Shown here: positions 13,299-39,712 of the stretch, in pieces
Numbering within the stretch: the first letter of the stretch is position 1
How the letters are laid out: each line of letters begins with the position of its first letter
Origin: Otis tarda
Taxonomy: Eukaryota; Chordata; Aves; Otidiformes; Otididae
Reading direction: 5' to 3'
Assembly (NCBI GenBank): GCA_026413225.1
Contig: CM048553.1
Location: forward strand, 112,613,190 to 112,677,189
DNA: 64,000 nt
Notes under the pieces: generated by a model
Seen by the model: the letters and a program-made list of their open reading frames with translations, nothing else
Told to the model about the DNA's origin: nothing
Databases searched by the model: none
Translations under genes and position numbers: made by a program

Positions 13299-14857
13299 AA
13301 TTCACACTAAGCAGCTGCATGGCCCCAGAAAAGTGGTGTAAATTACAGCATCTATTTGCGGTGGTAGAGAAATTAAAAGGATGTGATTGGGTGTTTGATT
13401 GACTTGTATGGTGAATTAACAACTGGCTGTTCTACAGTAGATTGTAAGACTTCTTTTGTAAGCCATTTAGGCATGCTACATTCTTTGTGTATATATTTCA
13501 GTATTGGTCTATTAACACTTGTACACAGTTTGATGAATTGGCAATAATAGTATCAGAAGTAAAAAAAAAAGTGAATAAGATGTGCTTTTTGTGGTGATTC
13601 ATTATTCCATGTAAAACTCTTAGACAAGATTTGTGACAATGCAATTATTTGACTTTGCTGCTACTTGTTTCTGCACCAGTAATTGTATTACATTACAGCG
13701 TTAGTAGGGGCTGATATGAAAAGGCAAATATTCCTAATTTTATAAGCAGTAAATTTCATATGGTGTTTTACCAGCTACAGAGCTGCTTCTTTCCAGGAAC
13801 TCTGATTCACAGTTCTTGAGGCAATTACAGTATCTTCAATATTCTAATGGTTAGTTACATAGAGGGAATTAGTTTCTCTCAGTGTGACTATATTAAGGCA
13901 GTGTTTGTTTAGTAAGACTTACTTTGTTCCATATTTCTGTGTCTAATAGTTAACAAGGTAAAAGAGGATTGTAAAGGAAAAGAATAGTTAGTCACAAAAT
14001 GGGAAAGTTTCCCTAATTGTTAGCTAGAGTCCGTGAAACTGTTGTAGTTATCAGAAGACATATTTTTAATGTTTTTTTAAAAAAAAAAACTAATTTGTTA
14101 GAGAATGTGGAGCAGTTGATTTCACATTTTTGTGACGGCTGCTCCTTTTGAAGTTAAAATATATTTTTAACTTCTTTTTTTTCCTAAGAATTTTCATGCT
14201 GCATCTCATAGAGACTCCTGTTTTCTTCCTGATTTGTTTCCCAGCTAAGGTAAGCCAGAAAATGCCTGCTGTCAGTTGTCACCACCTGATAAATGGCAGA
14301 TGGTGACTTCTTAAGACACAGTCATTTTAATTCTTGGCAACATGTCTTCTCTCTGATTACCTCCAGCAGCAGGTAGTAGGTGTCCCCTGAGTAACCAGCT
14401 CTTGCACAGTCTGCCTGTAGTGGGAGCTGGTGGCAATCTTGGTTCGTTAGGGCTATAAATTGTCACCTGCTTGGGTGCAGTTCAGTTTCTCAACCAGGAC
14501 GGATGTTGTTATTGCTCTTCTAAATTTTTTTTCTAATTCTAGTTAGACTCTAGAGCCTAACTCTATCCTGTGGCCGTGAATATCCTACGTTTCTTTGTGA
14601 GTTGTATTTTGGGGGCTGGCAATGGATGAAAACTTCTACATCTTTAAAGATATGAGTTGTAATACCACCAGGTGGTCAGGACCTTATTGCACAGGTGCTT
14701 AAAAAAGAAAGCAGGAATGCCCCACTCATGTTCTTTGTGTAATTGCTTTGGATTTTGCTTCATATAATTGACTCTGGATTTGTCAGCTCTGTTTCCTGTT
14801 CCACCCTACCATTAGAAGTCTTCAGTGTCTTTTTCTCATCTGTTGCCTAACTCCTCC

Positions 14858-14885
14858 TTTTTTTTTTTTTTTTTTTTTTTTTTTT
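14858..14885 (+). repeat. Poly-T run (28 nt)
   Basis: Uninterrupted T run about 315 bp before the first YES1 coding exon. It is too far from the splice acceptor at 15199 to be its polypyrimidine tract. Confidence 0.95.
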
Positions 14886-15207
14886 CTCTTGTTCTTTTTT
14901 ACCATTTACAGTCCACCAAGGAACTGGGATGAAGAATAATCGAAATCTACTGTTAGTATGTGATGTTGTAAGGGAAAATAATTAGGTCTTCTCTAGTCTG
15001 GGAATAGTTTAGATTTTATTCCAGAACACGTCTTCATCAGAGTTTATAATCTGCACATGGTAGCAATTGCTGCAGGTTGTTTTGGGTTTTTTAACAGTAG
15101 TAAATCAGTATTTTTGTTAATTTTTCCGAGTCTTCTGTGTTAACTATCAAAAGATACAACATGGAGATTAACTCATTTTTTTTCCTCTCGTTCTTACAGG
15201 AGCAGCC

Positions 15208-29999
<14,792 letters not shown>

Positions 30000-32900
30000 G
30001 CCAACAGTCTGTATAACATGCACAAATCTGCCAAATGTAAAAGACTTGCAAAGAATTCCTGACTTCTATAAGGAATCAAAGGAAAGAAAATCTTCGCTAC
30101 TTTGCATGCTCTTAATGGCAAACTGGAATTTCATAATGCAGTTGCACAAAACCACTTTTAAAGTGTTATAATCTAATTTACCAATGATATGTTTTTATTT
30201 TTTTTCCTCTTTCCCAACTTATTTTCAGGGTCCAAAGGAAGCTTAGTGAAAACATGGGATAGAAAAATGAGTGTTGGTGTGAACAATAGCAGAAAAAATA
30301 ATGTTTCAAATCCTTTATTTTCCCAACATTTGATAACCATTCTACTAAAGAGGGAATTATCTGGAATTAGTGACCTTGGGGTAAGACAGTTTTAAAGCAG
30401 AAGAACTTTGTGGGACCAAGCAATTCTACTCCAGTTCTGTAAAACTCCGTGTTCAAAATATACATGTGTGCGCCCCACTCCCCCACCAAAAAAAAGATGG
30501 TACAACTGTATTTATTTGATATATAGTCTTGATCTTTAAGCTTCCTCTTGCATGGATTTAATTAGGGTAGGCAGGTTAAGAGAGAAGTTGGAACAGTGAA
30601 TGACAAACTTGATCTAAATGGTAGACCTCAATAGTGAAATTAGAGAGCATAATGCACTGTGTTAATACTTGTATTAATGTAACTGGAAAGTAGCATGAGA
30701 GATTATTCTTTTTTTCTTTCTGCATTGCTAATTAAGAATAATGAAGGTATCTAGAAAATGAGGTAATATTTTATAAAATTATGTTGATAAAGTATGATGA
30801 TATTTGAACTTGAAGCTATGTAATACAATCAGAGGGGGAAAGCCTTTAATCTTTTGAGCTCCAGTCCAACAGCGAGCTTTTGTATGGGAAGATTACCTGA
30901 ACAAAGCTCACCAGGAAAGCAAGACTGAAGCTGGTAAATGGCCACTTTTTAGTCCTTTTTCAGAGACAGGCTTGGTACTGTTGTGTGTGGCTTACATGTG
31001 TTAACAAAGGTGGGTGCCAGAAATGGCTAGTTGTCACTAGTTCAGGGATTTGATTGCACTTTTGCTTTTCTTGACTATTAAAACACACTTACACACAGTT
31101 GCTCTTCCCACTTCTGCCCTTCCTACAGAACTATTTAACTAAAAATAAACAAAATGTGAAAGTTTAAAAACTAAAGGGATAAAAATATATTTAATATTGT
31201 CCAAATATAGTGACATTTAAATTTGCTGGCATTCAGCCCAGCTGACACTACATCTAGATTTATTTTCTTTGGCTACTGACATATCAAGCAATAACATCAT
31301 ATCTTTTACTCAGTAATTTGCATGAGGTTCTTGAATTTCTGATCAAGCTTATGTACTTTAATTTTGAAACACTAAACTCTTACTTAGCTACCAGATTGGA
31401 ATTTATCCAACAAATGAATTTCAGAAAAGCTGGTAATATAGCTCTGGTACTAAACTCAACATTCTTCACGGGTTTACACTACATTGAATCCAAACAGATC
31501 TTTGTAAGAACAGTGCCATCGTTTTTCATTTTCCCTCATCATCGCTCATCACCTCTACATCTGTGGATAGCAAATTTTAAAAGGGCTTTATGTAAGAAAA
31601 ACAAAAATAAAACAAAAAACCACACAAAAAAAAAAACCAACCCAAAAAACACAATGGAATTTTAATTTTTCTACATATTTTAAAATTAATAACACAATCA
31701 TATGAGTTTATGTATTAATACAGTTATAACAAAAAATGCCAGAAATTACACTGGCATTGTTTGGATTTTTAATTACTGAATGGAACAGTTCATTGTAATA
31801 ACACTTGTATAGTAAAGGAATAAAACACTAACTTAATGAACGTGTTCATTGTAAATGGTTGTGTATAAGACTTCTCCAAAAGAGTTTGTATGTTTATGAA
31901 AATGTATTTGTTTCACCTGAAGACCTTGATGTGGTTCTTACCCTAACAGAGTTTAAAATTCACATTCACACTTTTTATATAAATAGTAATAAGTTTAATT
32001 ATGTAACTAAGTATTTTTATAAAGTATGGCATTGTTGAACTGTTTTGCAGAATTGGTTCAAAATAAATTTCTCCTTGATTGCATCTGCTTGTTTGAGGGG
32101 GGTGGGAAATGCGGGAGGGGCACAAAAGCAGAGTAGCCTTCATCTTGAGGGGAATAAAACCTTCATGCGTTTTGGGTCTGGTTTTATCCTCTCTGAACTA
32201 TCTTAATGTACTTTCATACAAGATCCTGAGTTCGTGGTGCATTATTGCTGTGAAAAGGGAGATATTTTCTAGAGCAGTTCACAAGTCTTTGGCAGGAATG
32301 GGCTAGAACAATTCTGTCTGGACTTAAAACTAAGCCCTGGTGATGGACGGACAGATAGACAGACTTGGGATTCTTACAAGAGCAAGTCCAGCATAGACTC
32401 TAAGCTGGTGGTCACTGCCACGTGGTAGAGCAAAAGCATTTCCTCTCTCTTGCTTTATCTGGTATTAGCAGCCACTGTTGACTTCTGTGCAATTTTTCAG
32501 GGAGTTTTGTACATTTGTTTTTGTGGTAGCTGATGTTTTATCTCAACTTCATTGAATGTTGCCTATCTCAATGACCAGCACAACTCAAACCACACATCTT
32601 GATATGTATATACAGCGCCACTGTAGATTAAGGAGCTAGTACTGTTTGAATTTCAATAATAACTAATACAGCACTAAAACCATTCCTACAGAACCTACAC
32701 ACTGCAAAGTTTACTGTATTTTTAGTATTTCCTGTAATGTGATTAATGTTTTGCCTTTTTTAATGACAACAATCATGTAATTTCTGGTAATCTGTACTCT
32801 CCCCATTGTCTGTCAGAACCTTGTAATACCCATTCTCCATGCTAGGCCTGCAGATTGTTTCTGTCATGCATTGTTTTGAGCTGTAGTATTTTAAGAATAT

Positions 32901-33303
32901 TTTCATACTATTTTTGAGTAAAATTCCAAAAATAAATTGTGTATGATTCTACTATTTAGATAAAATACAGCCCTATTTTAGCATAAAGCATTATGAAAAG
33001 AACCTTATGTGTTCTTATCCTTGCAGCTACTGAATTGTTATTCTACCAAGCTTACGACCACTCGAAAGTAGTCTTGGAAAGGTCTTTTTTTTTTTAAGAA
33101 AAATAAAAGAAGTAAGTCTGTCTCCCTGGAGTTTGCTGATGGGTAGATACAAGCTGGAATGCTCTCTTACCCATAGTCATCTACAATACTGTTCATTCTA
33201 AAGCACGTTATCCACAGCTGGAATGAGTATAAATTAATATAAACAACTAAACTTAATGAGTCCCCACTTTTGTTATTTATTTTGACCTGTTCAAGCTAAT
33301 AAA
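30000..33303 (+). other. YES1: YES1 3' UTR with alternative poly(A) signals
   Basis: The sequence after the TAA is AT-rich and holds several AATAAA hexamers: 31819-31824, 32062-32067, 32931-32936 and 33298-33303. The one at 32062 is followed about 20-30 nt later by a GT-rich stretch (TGCTTGTTTGAGGGGGGTGG), and the one at 33298 by TTTTCTGTG and more GT-rich sequence. YES1 messages have long 3' UTRs in other vertebrates, so ends near 32.1 kb and 33.3 kb are both plausible. The exact end is not fixed by the sequence. Confidence 0.65.
32062..32067 (+). terminator. YES1: Candidate YES1 polyadenylation signal
   Basis: Canonical AATAAA with a G/T-rich downstream element beginning about 20 nt later. 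It is the best-looking of four candidates; the alternatives are 31819, 32931 and 33298. Confidence 0.5.
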
Positions 33304-34630
33304 CTTCTCAGTTTTTAAGTTTTCTGTGAAGATGCTGTAGATGTTTGTGCCAGCTTTCCCCCAACACACAAGAGTTCACTTAGATCTATGCAGTCATGTT
33401 GGTTTTAAACCATGGGAGCGCTCACTTAAGCTAAGCAGTACTTTGCAAACAGGAGATTCCAATTCTCACACCTTGCTCAGGAATTTAGGACTAAATTTGA
33501 ATAACTGATTTGGGCATCATAAGCAGGTCTGGGTGGATAACTTACTACAGGCCAGAACTGTGATTCATCCGATAGCTATTGTCTTGTGCAGTAGGTATTT
33601 GGACTCGATTTGTGCAAAGGCCTACAACTGCAGGTGTCTTCATAGCTGCACATCTTGCTTCTACTTCAGCCTGATCCTAAAGCAGAAATAAGATGGCCAT
33701 TGACCTTCTAGGGACTGCAGGGGGCCGGCAGTTAGTGCAGCGCTGGGAACTCCCATGATGTGCATCTCTGACACACATCTTTTCAAGACAAGATGGGAAG
33801 AGCCAGTTGATAGGAATGGGATGGTTGTATCTATTTTTGATATAAGGGCCTCAAATAAAACCTGGGCTCTGTTCAAGAATCCTGGATAGCTGGTGGATCT
33901 TACACAGGTTGATGGCAGCTGTGAGAAGCTTTTAGGTGGTGACTGAGAGCGGGGAGCAGAACCCACTGCAGGACCTCACCCACAGCCTTAAGCATTTGCT
34001 CAAGGACCAGGTTTGTTTTTTTTTTTCTCTGCACTTTTCCCTAGTGAGCTTTACAGGGAGAGTGTTAGCTGGAGAAACGTCAACAGCTTTCTTGCTTCTC
34101 CCTTAGCATAGGGGAGGGAAAGGGAGAGAGTGAGCAGGTGAGGTACTACACTTCTTCATTGGGCAGAGGAGTGTGGTATAACAGGTGTCATCTGTTCTCA
34201 TCTCTGTCCTATTTTGGAAAGGAGGTAGAAAGCAGGGGAACTGAGGAGCATCTGTTCCCTTGTGCACAGTGGAAATGGAGCAAGGCTAATGCCAATTGCT
34301 GCTTTTGTTCTCTGTGGTGGTTCTGGTTAGCTCACTCTGAACTGGTTCCTAGCAGAGCCCCTTCGTATTAGTTGGGGAGTCCCAAGCATTGTTCTGCTGT
34401 CATGTAAGAGTGAACCTTGATTAGCTCTTAGAAAAAAAAAAAAAAAGTGATACAGAGAGCCTAACCAGAGAGATACTGGTCCCTGAATCCCAGACTGACA
34501 GGGATGCTTGCCTCTGGAGCTCAGCCTCAGAGTGATGGTATTTCAGACGCTGGCAAGTAGCTTAGCATTTCTTTCCTAATGGATGTATGTGGATGTAGGG
34601 TTTTGTGTTAGGTTTCCCTCCTCTCCACCT

Positions 34631-34741
34631 GAGCAACCTGATCTAGTTGGAGATGTTCCTGCTTCTTGCAGGGGGGGGTTGGACTACATGACCTTTAAAG
34701 GTCCCTTCCAACCCAAATAATTCTGTGATTCTATGATTCTG
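34631..34741 (+). mobile_element. CR1 LINE 3' end, short
   Basis: GAGCAACCTGATCTAGTTGG, GGTTGGACTACATGACC, AAAGGTCCCTTCCAACCC and the tail ATTCTGTGATTCTATGATTC form the extreme 3' end of CR1, about 110 bp. The well-preserved tail suggests a relatively recent CR1 subfamily. Confidence 0.92.
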
Positions 34742-36929
34742 TTCTATATGGGTACAACATGCCTAGGAACTTTGAACAGAGTTCAGGCATTACCCAGGGG
34801 ACCCATGTTCTTTACTGGTCCTACTCTTTGAGTTTATTTTCCTTGTTAGTTCTGCATGCAAACATGCACTTCTTGTAGGTAGCACATTGATTACTTTTTT
34901 TTTTAGCATTCTCTTTTAATTTAAAGTCATCTTTTTTTGTCAAACTGTAATAGCCACCATTGTTGGGGGATCAAAATATTCAGAGCACTATGTACTTTTA
35001 CAGAACTTTGTCCATCTCCTTTTAGTATTTCATTTACTTTAAGTGAGTAGAAACGTGTTGGCTGCCCATTGTGTTGCTTTTGATTTGTTCCTCTTGAAGG
35101 AGTGAGGACAGTTACCTAGTTAAACTCAGCAGGGTCTGAGGAACAGACTGGAAATTTAAAAGGGAAACCTGAATACAAGCACTCTTAAGGAATCAGTCGT
35201 GTAGCAACACTGAAGCTGACTGCTGTGAAAGCATTCCTTTTTTATCAAAAAGCTACTCCCAGTAGGAGCACTTCACTGCTCTCCTTTGTACCCTGCTGCT
35301 AGATTACTGACTCTCTAGCTTAGGCTACTGATAAGTACATACTGGGAAATGGAGAGAACTGTGCATCTTAACATTTGGCCCTGAAAATCCATCCCCTGCA
35401 TGCTAACAACTCACTTTTTTCCTGGACCTCAACAGGTGCCAGCTGCTGCATTCACCATTCATTTGATACCCCCACATTTATTCACATTTGGGGCAGCCTT
35501 CCAGGGCCTCCATGGCTGATGATCCTTCTCTCAGCTTCAGCGTTCGGAAGCACCAGGGTTGTGTTTGCTGGGTAAGGAAGCATTTCTGCTCTCTTAAAAC
35601 CAAAAAAGGCTAAATCTCAGTTCAGCGTGACTCCTATGATAAAAGTGCCACAAATAAGGAGAACATCTAATCATTTGACTGCTTCATCATTAAAACAGGG
35701 GAGATCGTTCCCTGCTCCTCCAGCAACTGTGGAATATGGCACTCACAGAGATGTTCAAGGTGTGTTGTCCAACGCTGAATGACCGTGCTAGATTGCAACC
35801 CCTGTTCAGTCCTGGCAAGGAGGCCAAGTCTGTGGTTCTGTCCTTCTGAAGAGTTCCCAAGAAAAGGCAAGAGTATTGGCTCACATTTCTAAGAGTGGAA
35901 GCCGGCAACTGGATGACTTACATCCTTCACATCCCTCTACCCACCTTCCTCTCAGTTCTAGCCCAGGTGTGCACTCTTCACCACAACTGACCAGCTTTTA
36001 TTTCTCCATCATGTGGCTATGCACTAACAGCATGAATGCATATGAGAATTCACAGAATTACAGATTAGAAGCCTTTAGCAGCCTTATATACCGTCTTTTT
36101 TCTTCTTTTTTTAAATAGAAGTTGCCTTGCAAATCAAGCAGCCTTATTAGAGCAAGGTCAGATCTGATCACTGGAGTTTTTATTTTGTTCTGTATTACCC
36201 TCTTCACTTCTGGAATGGCTCTGTCTTTCAAATTGTCTTATAACTGGCATAAATGTATATTCTTTCCTTTGTGCTAAAAAACTGCAAGAACAATGGAAAT
36301 AGTTTCCGTATTTACATATTAATTTAGTGTTATTTGTTAAGGTGGCTGCATCAAAATCTGTGCATTTAATCTTCTTGCCTCCTTTATCAAAGGATAACAT
36401 TTGCAAGAGGAGGGGTTTCTTTTTCCATATGATACTGAAGTTCAATCAATAACTTCAGTGGGTTTAAGGTTCTAGTAAGTAGATTACCAATAGGCTAAAT
36501 ATAAACTCTGGTGCCACTGTCATTAGAATTGCCCCAGACTTTTCAGATTCCTACTAAGTGTTTTGAAGAGCAAGTGTGTGTACACTTAGCAATAGATATG
36601 CCCCCCGAGTTCAATTTATCATTAAGGTAAGAAGGAATGACCCTCTCTGCAGCCTGGGGATGACAAACGACATTCAGGAAGATTGTGGGATACACAGCCA
36701 CTCTGACAGGCCAGCCTGCCTTGTGCCAATGCTCTTGATTTATCGACGAAGTAGCACAACCCTCATTTGTGCTTTGTCCCAAGACAGACACTGTTATGCC
36801 AGGCAATAAGCTGAAATCTACTGATAGGCAGCATCTCTCTTTGGGGTTTCCAAGGCATCTGCCATCTTACCCAACAACCCTTATTACCTAATATATAGCA
36901 TTTCTCACAACTTCACAAATGAGACCAGT

Positions 36930-37040
36930 TTCATTATCTCTGCACGGTAAATTAAGGCAAGGGGAGAAGAGGTATTTTGACTCATCCAGGATCGAGTTGA
37001 AGACCATGACTGAGCAGCAGCCAGAATCTAGTGTTTGGTC
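36930..37040 (+). repeat. Possible ancient MIR/CORE-SINE-like fragment
   Basis: The order of weak matches (CATTATCTCTGCACGGTAAA, TTAAGGCAAGGGGAG, GACTCATCCAGGATCGAG, CAGAATCTAGTG) follows the familiar MIR layout of 'counts before a zero-filled slope, acid test, then attribute list'. Diverged, so only tentative. Two similar patches lie at about 38040-38110 and 50600-50725. Confidence 0.35.
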
Positions 37041-37418
37041 TACTGGGAATTTCCTTTCAGATGGGCAGCTTTTATCATTGCTTGCCAACCTCGACTCCTG
37101 GTCTTGAGCTTGGAGAGGTGATTTCCTAAGAAAAGTCTGCAGTAATTTCCCATTATGCCCCATAATGAACACCTGAGCTACTCAAAAAAAAAAAAAAATT
37201 GAAATCCTGGTTAAAGCCTGTGGGGCTGGCACAGCAATTTGGCTGCCACAAAGCCAGTGTATCAATCATTATGTGCAGACAGTGTCGAGCTTGAGCTGGG
37301 AAACCCTGCCAGCCCCTGGCATGCTCAGCCTCAGGCTAGCCCAGGTAGCCCTGGTGTGCAGCTAGCCACCACACAGACAACCCATGCATGGAGAAGTGCT
37401 TGACTTTGGCCTCTGAGA

Positions 37419-37498
37419 ATGGCAGTGACTGCCTGCAGCATCCGCTTCCCCAGTTCGCAGGGCTGCCACACCACAGACACCATGGTTCATGCAGCCAG
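37419..37498 (+). pseudogene. ENOSF1: ENOSF1 remnant, N-terminal exon
   Basis: The segment reads SIRFPSSQGCHTTDTMVHA, against the family start with RDVRFPTSLGGHGADAMH. A good donor follows (GCCAG|GTGGGT) with two bases of a split codon left. An ATG opens the frame at 37419, but the residues between it and the match are poorly conserved, so the true start is uncertain. Confidence 0.62.
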
Positions 37499-38039
37499 GT
37501 GGGTAGAGATCAGATGTAACTTCCATATGTCACTGGTTTGCAGCCGTGCTTTGGAAGGGCTTTCTAGTGGCCTTTCAGCCAGTCAGTGCCCTAGACCATA
37601 GAATGAGCAATTCCTTCCTTGCCATTCAAGTCTAGTGTTTCACTGACACTGCTGACTATGTCAAAACCCTCTAAGCAATCAGCTGAACACCCACAAAATC
37701 TGTGTCTTGGTGATGTCATGCGTTTTCCTCCTTCAATTTACCTTTGCAATTGTTCCTTACAGAAATGTCTACTTTTTTAAAAGAAACCACTTAGCGATCT
37801 GGCAAGCACGTACTCAGTTATTTTAAGCTTCTTTAAGGATAAACCATTATATTTAGTCAGCCTAAGATTGGAGTCTATGTATCACCTGATCTCTTACAAG
37901 ATGCTGAACACCCTTCTGTTGTCACGAGTGAAATGTGCTTGGTACAACCCGCCTAGATAGAAAAATGACCTTAGCCACTGTAGTACATGATTCATCGCAT
38001 CTGAGGAAAGTGGGATGGGATGTTCTTCCCACGCTCCAG

Positions 38040-38110
38040 GTAGGAACAGCAGAGGAACTGAGACACAGGCAAGTAAAGTGTCTTAGCCAGAATCACATTA
38101 AAAAGGCTCT
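38040..38110 (+). repeat. Possible ancient MIR-like fragment
   Basis: GAGGAACTGAGACACAGGCA, AAGTGTCTTAGCCAGAATCAC resemble the conserved centre of MIR-type SINEs. Short and diverged. Confidence 0.4.
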
Positions 38111-38995
38111 TACAAAACTGAGGTTCAGACACTGGTTTCTCAGGTCTCAAGCAAATATCCTGAATAGGGAAGACCTCACATAGTTGGACTCATGATCTCA
38201 TGTTTCTTAAGAGTCTTTTTATTCCATACTGCTAAAGAAAATGATGGTTGGCACGAGGCTTCATACTGTGTCTGTCCTTTCTCTGACACTCCGCAGTTTC
38301 CTAGACATGATCTGTGTGTGGTTTACCCTAGCAAAAACCCTTGCTGGGAATATATGTTGACATTGAGTAGTGGTATGTGGGACTGGAAAAAAAAAACAGA
38401 ACTGAGCCTCAGCCCAACCCCTGAGTCTTGGGGACTTGAAACAGCTGGACCACAACTGCCGTTATCTCACTGCTAGGAACAGAATGCCTTATGAGGAAGT
38501 AAGAACCTGAAGGTGACTGCAAGTACCGAAACAAATCTGGGAGATGCAGCAGTTGCTTGAAAGTGATAGTCTGTAAATGCTCTCTCACTTAGAGAAATGC
38601 TGTTTTCCTCAGATGAGAGGTGATCTGACAGTCTCTGCCTCTTTAACAGTGTTCTGGACTGTCAGTCTAAGGTGGCTGCTTTCTTCCTCTGTGGAATGGG
38701 AGGTGATAGAGGAACAACTCTTCATCTTGAAAACCCTTTGTAATGATCTTTTCTTTTGAAGAAGGGATCAGCACCCAGAAACAGACAAGTATAAGATAAA
38801 ACATGGCCATGCAACTAGATCGACAGTGGCCACCCAAATCTGGGTGCAAAGGGAATGGTTCCATGCTGATACTTCAAATTCACAGGCTGTCAGAAAAGGT
38901 TACTTCTCAAAGTATCAGCTGAGGAAAGGGCCCACAGTCATTCTGTTACAGGCATTTGGCTGTAATGAGCTAGTAAATTCTGCTGTGCTTTGCAG

Positions 38996-39111
38996 TCATA
39001 TGTGCTGTCAAGGCTTTCTTTACTCACATGGCCAATAGAGACATAGGAGACATTGTCAACAGCTTAGGAGGCTTCTACAGAGAGCTCACCAGTGACAGGC
39101 AATTCTACTAG
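38996..39111 (+). pseudogene. ENOSF1: ENOSF1 remnant exon ending in a nonsense codon
   Basis: The acceptor TGCTTTGCAG leads into ICAVKAFFTHMANRDIGDIV and then GGFYRELTSDRQFY, matching the family segment VVCAVNALAHHVLNKDLKDIV...FYRQLTSDGQLRW. The last codon is TAG at 39109-39111, where the family has Trp (TGG). The donor behind it (GTAAGAG) is still good. Confidence 0.87.
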
Positions 39112-39257
39112 GTAAGAGACAATGGGGGTGCTGCTGTGAAGAGGATAGGAGCAAACATATACGTTGTGCATTTTCACAAATTATTTCAATTTTTATTCTC
39201 GGAAATTGGGAACATATCTGGTGGTAAGGCACGCCAGTGTGAAAGTGACCACTCAGA

Positions 39258-39398
39258 TCATAGAATCATAGAATGATTTGGGTTGGAAGGGACCTTTAAA
39301 GGCCATCTAGTCCAACCCCCCGGCAAGGAGCAGAGACATCTCCAACCAGATCAGTTTGCTCAGAGCCCCATCCAACCTGGCCTTGAACGTTTCCAGGA
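39258..39398 (-). mobile_element. CR1 LINE 3' end, minus orientation
   Basis: Reverse complement of a CR1 3' end: starts ATCATAGAATCATAGAATG, then GGTTGGAAGGGACC, GGCCATCTAGTCCAACCCCC and CAACCTGGCCTTGAACG. It inserted about 150 bp after the ENOSF1 exon that ends in the TAG codon. Confidence 0.94.
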
Positions 39399-39712
39399 AT
39401 CTGCACATGCTTCATTTTTGCAGGATGAAAAATTGTAGCAACTGCACTGTTCTTAGTGGTGGAATTGGTCAGAACATTTCAGAGTCATTTTGTTGGAATT
39501 CTGGCATTTCTGAAATAAAAGATTTTTGCCCACCCTGTTTATCAGATGTTTCTCTGTATGCCCTCCTCTTGATTTCATCTTTCTTACTTGGAGATTATAA
39601 TCTGAGATTTTAATCTTTCAGCCACTTCCCTATGGAATATGCTGTTGATCTGGGAGCCGAATCTTGTATATTTAGCATATTACTGGATATTAAAAATAAC
39701 CTATTTAGGCAG

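Larger units (their letters stand above)
1..15199 (+). other. YES1: Non-coding DNA upstream of the first YES1 coding exon (probably intron 1)
   Basis: There is no CpG island and no ORF with the look of a coding exon. In vertebrates the 5' UTR exon of YES1 lies far upstream of the ATG exon, so this stretch is most likely intron 1, with the promoter outside the window (inference). It contains a CR1 fragment (about 3.7-4.5 kb), a solo LTR (6411-6994), an inverted repeat pair (about 7.8 and 8.7 kb), two adjoining hairpins (13260-13298) and long T runs (10810-10833, 12948-12969, 14858-14885). The rest is ordinary AT-rich sequence in which I recognise nothing. Confidence 0.6.
33304..37418. other. 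Intergenic DNA between YES1 and the ENOSF1 remnant
   Basis: No exon, promoter-like CpG island or RNA gene is visible. It contains a short CR1 3' end (34631-34741) and a degraded SINE-like patch (about 36930-37040). The lack of a CpG island just before the first ENOSF1-like exon is notable for a gene that is broadly expressed in other vertebrates. Confidence 0.6.

Noticed and set aside
38189-38275. Possible further ENOSF1 exon (reading HTAKENDGWHE, compare ETDAEDG)
   Set aside because: Correct position between two remnants, but the match is short and no splice sites fit, so not listed as a feature.
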